From Aurelia coerulea (lineage: Eukaryota; Cnidaria; Scyphozoa; Semaeostomeae; Ulmaridae), in NCBI GenBank assembly GCA_039566865.1, contig CM076961.1, positions 7,029,501 to 7,093,500 of the forward strand: a DNA stretch of 64,000 bases. The letters run 5' to 3'. Under the pieces are notes generated by a model that made no database searches, had not been told where the DNA came from, and saw only the letters and a list, made by a program, of their open reading frames with translations. A program made the position numbers and the translations under genes. This document shows positions 54,879-64,000 of the stretch, piece by piece (position 1 is the first letter of the stretch; every line of letters starts with the position of its first letter).

Positions 54879-54999
54879 GCAATGAAAGGTGAAAAAGGAG
54901 CAATTAATACTTCTACTGATACTGTGCGGTCAGACGTTGATCAAAGTATGGATGAAAGCTCTGAAAGCAGCTCACAAGCGATGTCTTTCCAAGTTCCAG
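54879..54999 (+). CDS. NFYB: NF-YB, coding exon 6 (C-terminal tail)
   Basis: Opens with AMKGEKG, the conserved end of the NF-YB core, then INTSTDTVRSDVDQSMDESS and ESSSQAMSFQVP. The tail is Ser/Asp/Glu-rich, unlike the vertebrate tail. It ends with one base of a Gly codon before GTTTGC, a weaker donor than the others. 40 codons plus one base. Confidence 0.9.
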
Positions 55000-56063
55000 G
55001 TTTGCAACTTATCATTATGCTTTTTCTACCTTGGGAGTCAAAAAAGGTTAAGTCATTTGCAAGAAGGTACAGTCAAGACAGATCTTCTTAGTCTGACTTA
55101 CTATAGTTCATTTGACAGCATAATTGTTATCTTTGATGTTAATATTTAGTTCACCAAAATCGACCGTATCATTCTGGAGTTATTTGCGACTTTGCTTGGA
55201 AAATGTTCGTAGACTAGCGTAGCTTGTAAAATGACCAGAAGTTAGAACCAAATTATGCAAGCCTTCAAGGCGACAAGCTTTCACATGGTACACAGTTGAT
55301 ATCTCTAAAATTTGGAGTAAAACAGTACTAGAATTCCCTTAGGGCAAACTGCATTTACTGAGCTCAAGACTCAGTCATCTTTAAATAAAAGCGTTTCTCG
55401 TTATACACCTGAAAAGGCGAAAATTGGACCTTCCCCCTGCTAGAACCTCCCTGTACCCCCAGATAAGTTTCATAAAAACCTTAATACATTTTTTGCATTC
55501 TCAACACATCATTCTAGCAGACGGTGTCTCAAATTTCCTTTGCTTGTCTTAGCTTCAGAATAACTAATAAAACAATTTTGCCTTTGGCCCCCTTGCCTCG
55601 TTTGAGATTCATTCAAATATAAAATTTGGACCATGCAATCTTTCTCAAAACTAAGACACTGTTTGGTTCCCCTATGTTTTTTCTCCCTTTCTGCCAAATC
55701 TCAGCCAAGTACTTTGAGCCGTTGGGTATAGGAAACTGTATGAATGCTCATTGGTTACTGAAAATTTGATTTTGTGCAAAAGGCTAAAATGGTTTCTTAG
55801 CGTAAAACTCTACTGCTGCCAATGATCGACCACAGTTACAAATTAAACGAACTTCAAATCTGTGCCAAAATGCTACTTATGTTAAATCTTTATGGATTTA
55901 GGGCAGAGCAAATTCATAATGATGTAATGGCTACATCAACCGTAAAATCTTTTCAACAGGAAATGAAGGTCACTTGAAACAGTTAGCCTTTAGCTATCAT
56001 ATTTTTCTCCTAATGTAAATAGCATTTTCCTAACTGGGAAGACCTTGATTTATATTGCTTATA

Positions 56064-56503
56064 CAGTAAGTACCCGTAAATAAATTAAGAAACACCCTTG
56101 TATAAGAAACAGGCCTCGCTTTCTTGGAAAGGGGCTTCTTTAATAAGAAACAACTCTAGGTCTGAAATTTAAAAGTTTCTTGTTTTCGTTTTTGCCATAG
56201 TTTATTCCTAAATGCCAAAAAATATTCCCATAAATGATTGTAATATAATGTAGCATTCTAAAAAAAGAATGAACTTTTTCAAAAAATTAAAGATCCACAC
56301 AACAAATAGGTAACAAGGTAAAAATGTAAAATGTACCAGAAATGTGCAATACACATGCATGTACGGTACTGTCATATACCTTGACTTGATTACCTATGTA
56401 TAAGAAACTTTGATCCTGATCATGAGAAGGTTTCTTTAAATAAGAAATTTTCCGAGGCCTCAATTTAAAAAGTGGTTTCTTATTTGCGGGTACCCGCTGT
56501 AAT
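56064..56503. mobile_element. MITE with TACAGTA...CCCG ends
   Basis: Left: TACAGTAAGTACCCGTAAAT, then TAAGAAACAC. Right: GTGGTTTCTTATTTGCGGG and then TACCCGCTGTA. TA at both borders may be the target duplication. The phrase ATAAGAAAC repeats inside in both orientations. It is related in its ends to 50600-51037 and 58132-59095. Confidence 0.7.
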
Positions 56504-57055
56504 TCAATGAAAAATAAAGGAAAATTCCTTGAAATTGTCGGAAATTGTAGGTAGATGTGTGTGCTATCCAAATATCTAAAAATCCAAAACTTGATCAGAT
56601 AAAATATTTCTCGTCCTGAAGGGGTCCTGAAGGGAACCTTAACTTAGATTCTATCGGAGGTACTAACTCCGGAAGGATATCTGAAACGGGTATTCCGAAG
56701 ATGTTTGTCCAAAAACCGGTGGTTTAAAGCAAGTTGTGATTACATCTGGGAAAGTATAAGTGTCCTAAAAACTGGTTGTTTTTGGTAACAGCATCGTCCT
56801 CTGTCATGAAAAACTGGCTTTCTTGCAATACCTTTGAACAAACATGGAGGCAAAATGTTTACAATAATCCCCCCCCCCCTGAGTTCAATATCCACATCTG
56901 TGGTAACAAACTTTTCTTAACTGTTTTTATCCTTTCTCAGCTGCAGTCTCAAAAGTCCTCTCTTCATATTTCCTGTAGTTCTATTTCTTGCTTTATCTTC
57001 CTTACGCTACGTGAAGGTTGTCCTCGTCAGCTAAAGAAAATTAAAAGGTGATATG

Positions 57056-57126
57056 CCTCATACTGTCTAGCTGCACTGATGAGCCCTGAAATTGGGTGAA
57101 ACCGGTCTGTAGCATTACTTATGAGG
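57056..57126 (+). ncRNA. Hammerhead ribozyme motif (type I, Penelope-like)
   Basis: All core elements are present in order. Outer stem I is CCTCAT (57056-57061) with ATGAGG (57121-57126). Inner stem I is GCTGCA (57070-57075) with TGTAGC (57108-57113), enclosing an internal loop. The core is CTGATGA (57076-57082). Stem II is GCCC/GGGT with loop TGAAATT. GAAA follows (57098-57101), then a two-pair stem III (AC/GT with loop CG) and the cleavage triplet GTC, with predicted cleavage after C57107. A minimal stem III is known from hammerheads of Penelope-like elements and retrozymes. It sits in sense orientation in NFYB intron 6. No Penelope polymerase is nearby. Confidence 0.75.
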
Positions 57127-57365
57127 TGCTTGTTGATTTTTCTATACAATATGATAAAATTACTCGGGGTGTTCCCAACTCAAATGGAAGGACATTTACT
57201 CCTTGTCAAAAAGATAACGTGAACATAGTCAGGCTAATGCTCCACCATCTAAAATTGATTCGATGATTTAAAATAACGTTTCGGTTTCCTTCCATGATTA
57301 TTTTCTCGAATGATATAATTGTACTTGATAGCTGTTTACTCTACTGTTTTTTTTATATATATTAG

Positions 57366-57436
57366 GAAGTGGCATTCACCCGAGCATGGTAACAGGCGAA
57401 CAGCCAACTTCAACCATATATACATATCCAGCCCAG
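57366..57436 (+). CDS. NFYB: NF-YB, coding exon 7
   Basis: Two bases complete the Gly codon, then SGIHPSMVTGEQPTSTIYTY and PAQ, to donor GTTAGT. It corresponds to the flexible hydrophobic/Thr/Tyr-bearing C-terminal tail of NF-YB (compare the MVYTT-type region of vertebrates). 2+69 bases, phase correct. Confidence 0.85.
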
Positions 57437-57800
57437 GTTAGTTTGTTGCACCGTGCAATGATGAATTACGATCATATGATACATTTTGTTCACTCAATGC
57501 ATGGACAAATTTTGAAACTTGACTCATTGACCACAGCGTTAGTGACTTCCTCGTGTTTCGTGTTGGTGGGGTCCCATTCGAGGACCAACTGTAGACGTCC
57601 TACTGGATACTGTTCTCGTGGTCCCTTTGGAGCAGTCTTTTATAATCGAGCATGTTGATCATATATATAAACGGTGTGCATCGGCAACTGATTTCAACAT
57701 TTCAAATTGTTGTTCTGAGCTCAAATTGTTGTTCTGAGCGCAAAAAGCTTGAGTTTTGGATCAAATTTAATGATTTTTGTTTCCTTTTTCATCACTACAG

Positions 57801-57830
57801 CTTCCGCCACAAGCATTGCATTTCCAATAA
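57801..57830 (+). CDS. NFYB: NF-YB, last coding exon
   Basis: After acceptor ATCACTACAG the exon encodes LPPQALHFQ and a TAA stop. The ending resembles vertebrate NF-YB (IQFS). This short exon follows an intron of 364 bp (57437-57800). It completes a 329-residue product. No unambiguous poly-A signal was found in the next 300 bases; an ATTAAA lies at about 58134. Confidence 0.8.
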   Translation, partial: LPPQALHFQ

Positions 57831-58131
57831 GCGAAATACAGTAGCTGTTGTATAGTTATTCGCATGTACAGAGTCAATCGAGAAAGGTTGCCACGCTGCA
57901 CTTTGCTTTCATGAAAGAAGATATGAGGATTGACATCCACCAAAGTCTGTGTTGAAGATAGAGGTGACAAAAGCGTTGCTTATTAGGAGCTTTCTGAAAG
58001 TCTGCTGTGCAGAAGTACTTTGAAGTAAGTAAATGAGCCTGACTGAAGGCACAGCATTATCGTTAGATTTCCCTTATGCTCCATTGCCGATCAAAACGTT
58101 CAAGATTCCATTCCGAACCAAACAGCCGGTA

Positions 58132-59095
58132 CATTAAATCCCCGCATATAAGAACCTACTTTTTGAGAGTCAGGCTGATGTAGGCTCTTATTTCAAAGGT
58201 ACTTAGATCTATTTTAGGGTACAAAGGTTCTTAATACCGGGTGTACCAAAAAAGTACTCCTGTTTAAATTATCACCAAAAGTTGATCATCAAACCTTTCA
58301 TAAAATTTTCTTTTTGAATTGCCTTGCCAAAGACCCAAAACTATTCACAGATGATAAAATGTTGCTTTTGGTGTAACAAGGTAGAAAATATTACACCTTG
58401 AAAAACTTTATTTTGAGCTATAGTTTTTAAGCAAAATACTCTATCTCGCCTAAGAGTCAGATTTTTCATATTTTTTATCATCAGTGAAGTCTCCAATGAT
58501 AGTGTGCTTTTATTTCTGTCATTTATGACCAAACTAAAATTTTTACATTCACAAAGAAATTGATCTGGCAATCATCAGTGCTTTTTGCAGTATGATTCAA
58601 AACCAGGTAGCCCTAAAAAGAGCTAAATTTGGTATTTTTGTAACTAATTACAAGGTCAGCTATGTCTTGGAAAATACTTTGGTCCTTCACCTACTTAACA
58701 AAAAAAGAACATTGAAGATCAGCCATGTAATCACATTTTGGTGAATTTTCAAACGGAAGTAATTTTTGTTGGGACACCCGGTAGTTCTTATTTAAAGCCT
58801 CCTTGTTTTCAAATTATGATACAAGGATCATCAGAGGAGTCATTGCCAAGAGATGTTAAACCCTTTTAGTTGTTTTGACAATGTTATTATCAACTTTTCA
58901 TGTAATTCTAAGCGTACACACAGCAAGAGGGGAAGTCCAATTTTTAACAGCCAATCAAAAGTTAGATTTATTGCCCTTGTGATAAGAATATATCAGTTTA
59001 TCAAACTGAAACAGGTTCTTAATTAGAAGGTGCATAAATCAGGAAATAAAACCCTTATTTTTGTAGGTTCTAACATGCGAGGATGTACTGTACTT
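58132..59095. mobile_element. MITE with CCGCATATAAGAACC ends, split by a mariner MITE
   Basis: Left end AATCCCCGCATATAAGAACC opposes right end GTAGGTTCTAACATGCGAGG followed by ATGTACTGTAC. The interior has more GGTTCTTA words (58222, 59012) and is interrupted by the element at 58237-58781. It lies just downstream of the NFYB stop and could be part of its 3' UTR. Confidence 0.6.
58237..58781. mobile_element. Tc1/mariner-like MITE (CCGGGTGT ends)
   Basis: Left CCGGGTGTACCAAAAAAGTA opposes right TTTTTGTTGGGACACCCGG, flanked by TA at 58235-58236 and 58782-58783. The same family as the older copy at 1130-2025. Non-coding. Confidence 0.8.
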
Positions 59096-59278
59096 CTATT
59101 TGTTTATTGAAATAATGTTCAAGCATTAACATTAACAAATACAATCATGACTGTTTTGATTATCAATTGGGCGCAGGGTTTTGTTATTTGGGTCGTTTAT
59201 TGAAGAGAGGAAGTCACTATTAAGAATATAATCAAGCAGATACAAATACTCGGAGTATATATATTAGAATAGACGCAA

Positions 59279-59866
59279 CAAAACTCGTGCCGGTTTGAGT
59301 TCGTTTCAGTCTTTGAGACCAATCTGAATTTTCAGGTCGACCCCAAGTTCACTTGTTAATAGAATTTTGTCCGATCTGGGCGAACTGACAGTTATGAATT
59401 AATAACGGAGGAACTATTGCACTATTTGGTGCATTTTCATTGTTTGGTCGTCCATTTGTTCTTCTCGAGCGGAACAAGAAACTGTAACTAAAAACCTAAG
59501 CACAAGAAACTAAAGCTGGCCAGTCTCCCCTGTCTTAGTTTCTGGGTCAGCATCAGTATTCGAACCGTCAAGACAAAATGGATTTGTAATGTAGTACGAA
59601 CAGTCAGAATGATACAGTTGATTGTCAACTCTAGTGGTAACAGTCATTGTTGTTAATCACTTGGTACCGTGATGAAAGAGGCCTAAATGCAAAACGCGAG
59701 AAGGAAACCATTTTCACAGCTGCCTCAGTTGCATTCAACGCACGCATAATGTGACGCTATAGCATAATTTCAGACCGGTCTGAATTTCCATGAAAACGCA
59801 ACGCAAAATAGCAGACAGTGCAAAATTTCAAACTGATCTGAAATTTCAAACCGGCACGAGCTACTT
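59279..59866. mobile_element. Foldback/MITE with CTCGTGCCGGTTTGA ends
   Basis: Left ACTCGTGCCGGTTTGAGTTC opposes right GAAATTTCAAACCGGCACGAG, with inner pairs such as GAGACCAATCTGAATTT against TTTCAGACCGGTCTGAATTT. The right arm repeats the GATCTGAAATTTC word twice. No target duplication is certain. Confidence 0.65.
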
Positions 59867-59869
59867 CTG

Positions 59870-61090
59870 TAAAGTGCTCCTTAAGGGTTCAACAATTAGC
59901 AAGCACCAGTCTTATTTTCACTGTCTAGATACCACGTGTTAACCAACACTAGCAGGGTCTATTTATATGGAAATACTTGCTCTGCTCTATGGCGTTACTG
60001 TTACTTTTCTGGAACAGATAAGAATAAGCCTTGATAAATGAAGAAGCAATAGTGGAAAAATTTCCCGAAGAAAAGGAGAATGATGTTTAGTGACTGGCCG
60101 GTAACTTCATCTAAACCGGTTGTACAAATGATAGTTTTGTAGAAACTTTATGTTACATGACCTATCTGACATTCTTTATGTAAAAAGAGCGCGTGTGTGT
60201 ATATATTGGGTATACTGTACATATTAATTTATATAGATTTTGCGATCTTGTGTCCCGTTAGTAAATGTAAAGAGGAGAAGAAAACAACATTGAATCTACA
60301 AATTACAGTTGTGTCCTTCCTGCTTAGATTTTTGGATTAGGTCGGCTCTTGCTTCAATGTTTGGCTTCCCTTCTAAGTTCAGGGTAAATATTCTACACCA
60401 AGTATATAGTTTTTCCCTATTGGGCTGTTAAGGCTCTTTATCGTGGGTTTACCCCTGTTATTTATCAGGCTTTATAGGTACTGATTAAGTTTCTGGATTT
60501 TATTTGTATTAAACGAGGAGCTAGCCATTTGAGGAGAGCTAGATGCAATGGCGCCAACTATTCTAATCCTATTGTTCTGCATTAATTCTGTTGTGTCCAC
60601 CAGCCCGCCAAAGAGGGCTACCCTTTTTGATTATGTTTACGTGGGAAATGTTCAGCCCTCCTAGGCACTCAAGAGCGAGATTTTACCCAGAAGGGCTGGC
60701 CCTTCTCGCAATTTATCAACAAAACTTATCGTAAATACGACGAAGGCAACTCATTTTATCTTTTGAATGGGCGCTTCAAAGTTTTGCGCGAATGACTTAA
60801 GTAAAATCTTATTTTTAGTATAACATTTTGGGTCGTTGTTGAGCTAATTGATCGCATTCAGGGACACTGATAATAAGTCTTAGTCAGGATTCCATAGGGC
60901 GATTAGGTGAAAGAAATCGCAAAACCTTACGAAATGCCAGATCTTTACCACGCCTTTCTGCTTTGCCTCCAATGTCCAAATGCGAAGGCAACTTGACACA
61001 ATTTTGGTTTTTAAACTGAATGCGAAAACCAAATCGAAAGATTTCCAAATCTATTGTCTACAAAACGCATACTGCGAAAGATTGACTGCT
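59870..61090. other. No recognisable gene
   Basis: AT-rich sequence with a short GT/TA run near 60190 and a pair of AGGGCTGGCC/GGGCTACC-like words near 60610-60705. Nothing codes for a known product. Confidence 0.4.
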
Positions 61091-61099
61091 TTGTTGGTC

Positions 61100-61430
61100 A
61101 ACCAATTTCTACGCTTCTGGTAAAAGTATTCTTTTGAAAACCAGCCAAATGCGAGGCAAGCAGTGCTCCAAATAGTTCAAAAAGTGAATAAACAATCTTC
61201 TGGGAATTGAGTGATACGTGTTTTTACGCATGTAACAACGAACAAATTTACGAATCACCGAGCACAAAGACTGATTGCTGAAAAGTTTTCGTTTGCAAAA
61301 ACAACAAGGCGCAATGCATGCAGCGTGCTAAATTATTAGAAGAAAAGTGAATAAAACGATCTGCTGATAATTGAGTGATACGTGTAGTTACGCACCTCAT
61401 AGCCAAATGAATCGTAACAAGGTTGTGGGA
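61100..61430. repeat. Diverged 164 bp tandem duplication
   Basis: AAAAAGTGAATAAA...ATTGAGTGATACGTGTTTTTACGC (61180-61230) recurs 164 bp later as AAAAGTGAATAAAA...ATTGAGTGATACGTGTAGTTACGC (61344-61395). The upstream parts (ACTGCTTTG..., ACTGATTGCTG...) also align loosely. Confidence 0.6.
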
Positions 61431-61439
61431 CACCTTTAT

Positions 61440-62490
61440 AAACGAACGCTCGCAGCATCTCCTGCGAATTAACTGGGATATAAAATTTCATTCTTATCCC
61501 TATTTATCAGCATTGCACGCCTGGTTTACAATAGACCTCTCGGCTATTCCACAAAGATCTTGGAGCGAGCGATAATTTTATAAAGTTTCGTAGAGCTCTG
61601 ACGAATTTTTGAATTTGCAGAGTATTGCCAGAAGCTTTAAAATATCAGTAAACCCACTAGTTTGTCTGGATAGGGCTAAGCCAACTGATGAAACCTTTCC
61701 AATCAACATATACTGGGTTAGTAAAGAATTAACACGTTTGGCGGTTTATGGAATAGCAAAAAATGTGTGGCCGATATTCAAAACTGAAATATTAATCTAT
61801 CATTCAAAGATTCAACATGAATGAACAAAGAGAGAAAACTTAGATGTAAAAATTTTTGTTTGGTAAAAACACTCGTCATGTAGACCACATTTTTGTTCGG
61901 GATACTATCAGTGACAGTCCTACGGATTTTCTCCAGGAGAGCTAGACCCCCGTTTAAGCGCTTTGGAATATGCGCACTAGCGATTGCAGGGTCATCATCC
62001 TTCTTGTTTCCTTTGTGAATTTGCGCATGCCCCAAAACGCTTCACCCATTTCATTGATCCATGAACCAATCAGAGTTATCGTCTTTTCCATTGTGATTTA
62101 CAAAAAAGGGAGCTTGCAGTATCCCGAACAAGTTTATACCGCACCGCAACGCACCGGTACAGTTTTAATCCATTACAGAGTTGTTAGGGGTGAAGAGCAT
62201 TGCTCCTCAGCAAGATTCCCCATGGATGAGAGGAACGAAAGTGTTACCGATTGGGAAGAGCAGTGTAAATGGGAGGCTGATTAGTTGCCCTTTTTTGTTA
62301 CGGCCCTTTTTTGCTTCTATAGTGCTGGGACTCCAAGTTGCGGAAGAAATTTTTTATACCGGAATGAAAATATTAAAATTCTTCTCTCTTTCTTCTCTCT
62401 TCGCTGCCTTTCGTTCTTTCAGCGTAAATACTTGTCTTATACATGGTTGTACCGGAGTAAATTAGCGGAGGAATTAGCGAAGTGCTGGTA
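61440..62490. other. No recognisable gene
   Basis: Several medium open frames without family resemblance. Nothing else is recognised. Confidence 0.35.
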
Positions 62491-62684
62491 AGGGGTTTGT
62501 AATTATATATTTACAAACCTATATAGGACCAAGAATTCCATGTTCGATTCTGGTCCATGATTTACTTGCCATTTTATTTTAAATTCAATACGATTGTCGG
62601 TTCAGAAGTAGAATTTAAATTCAAATTGCAAGTAAATCACAAAACAGAATCGAACGTGGAATTCTCGTTCCAAAACAAACCCCT
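62491..62684. mobile_element. 194 bp palindromic MITE (TA target duplication)
   Basis: AGGGGTTTG (62491) opposes CAAACCCCT (ending 62684), flanked by TA at 62489-62490 and 62685-62686. The interior is almost one long hairpin: AGAATTCCATGTTCGATTCT against AGAATCGAACGTGGAATTCT, and GATTTACTTGC against GCAAGTAAATC. Confidence 0.8.
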
Positions 62685-62686
62685 TA

Positions 62687-64000
62687 GCAGAATTTTCCTA
62701 ATTTCTTTTCACATCTGAGTTAGCCTTCGACAGAATAGGTTAAAACTTTTATTTCATATCGGCCGCGTACTTTTTATTCCGCAGCCCGCCAAGCGTGTTA
62801 ACTTTTTTTAATAACACGGTATAAACTGCACAGCTTATCGTGCAATCTAGACTTCTTTGTAGAATAGCTAAAAGTTCTATTGAAGTTTACCACGATCATA
62901 GTTTAACACCATGATGATATGTGCCCAGTGAAAACCAGTCTTTATCGATGAGCACAGTTCCAATGAGAGATATTTGTAACATTTTCCTTGCTCGCATGGG
63001 GCATTGCATTCATCCTCGGCATGATGAGCTGCTTATCTTCTTGCGCGGTCGATCACAACTCCATACGGATTTAAGCGCATGACCGCGCTTGAAGCAGTAG
63101 TTCATTTTGTCATAGTTTCAAGACTCCTAATTGGGATTTAATCCATCAGAACAATGACCTGTTTGTTGCCACCAATTACCCGGCAAATATGCTTTTTAGG
63201 CTTGTTTGAATGTAAATAAATATTGTAAGACGGGGGTTGGTAAGTACCTGTTTTACAACCTCGTATACAAGAAAACAGAACTAAATCTCGTCTTTATGAG
63301 AGGAAGTACTAGACCTCGGTAAACTTGAATGCACGGATTCTATAAGAAAATCCGCAGGGGGCTAATTCAAAAAGTCAAAATGGCAAGGATATAAATGATA
63401 GCTTTGTAGTTCTTTTACCCCATATTTTGCGAATTCAACATACAATTTTACGAGTCAAATACATAAATTCGACACAGTTTTATCCCAAACGATATCAAAA
63501 TTAGCATTCAAAATTGTTCTCCTAAATCTATCGCATATGTTTGGTAACCTCCCGGGTAGAATAGGGTTATCAGGAATTTCGTAACGATAATTGCGCAAGG
63601 ATAGCATCAAGGAATTAACCATGATCCTTTGCGTTTCATGATAAATCGAACAATCAGATCAATAGAAATTCTTTCAGGCATGAAAAGAAGTGGTAAAAAT
63701 GCCTGACGTCAGCTTTTCCGCAATCGTCGATACATACAACTTTCTCCATTGCGTTCCATAATGCAAGGGCCTTGCTTTTTCGGCATACAATAGTCTTGCC
63801 AGAACGGTAGCAATTGATAAGGGTCGTTCGTGTGTTCGATCACGCTTATCTTATTGCATTTAAAGGGCCATTGTCACCCATGGTCCTTTGCGAGCACGCT
63901 GCAATTTAAGATTGCCTTAAATCAAATTTGGCCTTACCGAAAACCATGAATATATACTGCAGTATTTGAACTAGAAAATCTTTACTTTTGTTTACTGTGC
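62687..64000. other. No recognisable feature
   Basis: AT-rich sequence to the end of the window. No exon of a known family, RNA gene or clear repeat was seen on either strand. Confidence 0.35.

Larger units (their letters stand above)
55000..57365 (+). other. NFYB intron 6
   Basis: Donor GTTTGC, acceptor TTTATATATATTAG. It contains a MITE (56064-56503), a poly-C run (about 56870-56879) and a hammerhead-like motif (57056-57126). Nothing is recognised in 55000-56060. Confidence 0.75.

Noticed and set aside
56865..57051. Additional exon in NFYB intron 6
   Set aside because: The open frame has no similarity to NF-YB, and exons 6 and 7 already join in phase.

Overview
This window is eukaryotic and looks metazoan. 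It holds GT-AG introns, very long TE-filled introns, many non-LTR retrotransposon remnants with microsatellite tails, dozens of small inverted-repeat DNA elements and tRNA-derived SINE pieces. Base composition is moderately AT-rich. The gene content and the repeat style (hairpin plus ATT-tailed LINE ends, a Penelope-type hammerhead motif) suggest a marine invertebrate, possibly a cnidarian. That assignment is inference.

Only two host genes can be supported. The first is on the minus strand and is a TIMMDC1-like gene (complex I assembly factor of the TIM17/22/23 fold). Coding exon 1 is at 28453-28550 and exon 2 at 8852-9005, joined by a phase-matched intron of about 19.4 kb; later exons were not found and probably lie beyond position 1. 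The second is on the plus strand and is a complete NFYB gene (CCAAT-binding histone-fold subunit NF-YB). It has eight coding exons between 36226 and 57830, every junction is in phase, and the predicted protein is 329 residues with a canonical histone fold and an unusually long N-terminal extension. The two genes are divergent. A possible NFYB promoter and noncoding exon lies near 33.1 kb and includes an inverted CCAAT box.

Everything else is transposable-element landscape. From 0.6 to 8.8 kb there are nested MITEs (Harbinger-like, mariner-like, piggyBac-like), a LINE whose reverse-transcriptase ORF carries an exact in-frame 567 bp duplication, and large foldback elements. From 9 to 28 kb (intron 1 of the TIMMDC1-like gene) there are three LINEs, a 2.9 kb foldback element inserted in one of them, a 71 bp minisatellite, a clean TA-flanked MITE splitting a LINE ORF, and a Mutator-like foldback with a perfect 9 bp target duplication inside another inverted repeat. 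From 28.6 to 36 kb there are SINE copies, a 124 bp tandem repeat and a hAT MITE with a perfect 8 bp target duplication.

The NFYB introns (36.7-57.8 kb) hold two near-identical copies of a foldback family, LINE tails, two identical 341 bp blocks (one flanked by 153 bp direct repeats exactly 600 bp apart), an array of perfect hairpins with compensating changes between copies, a mariner MITE, and at 57056-57126 a sequence that satisfies the whole hammerhead ribozyme consensus. From 58 to 64 kb there are further MITEs and no recognisable gene.
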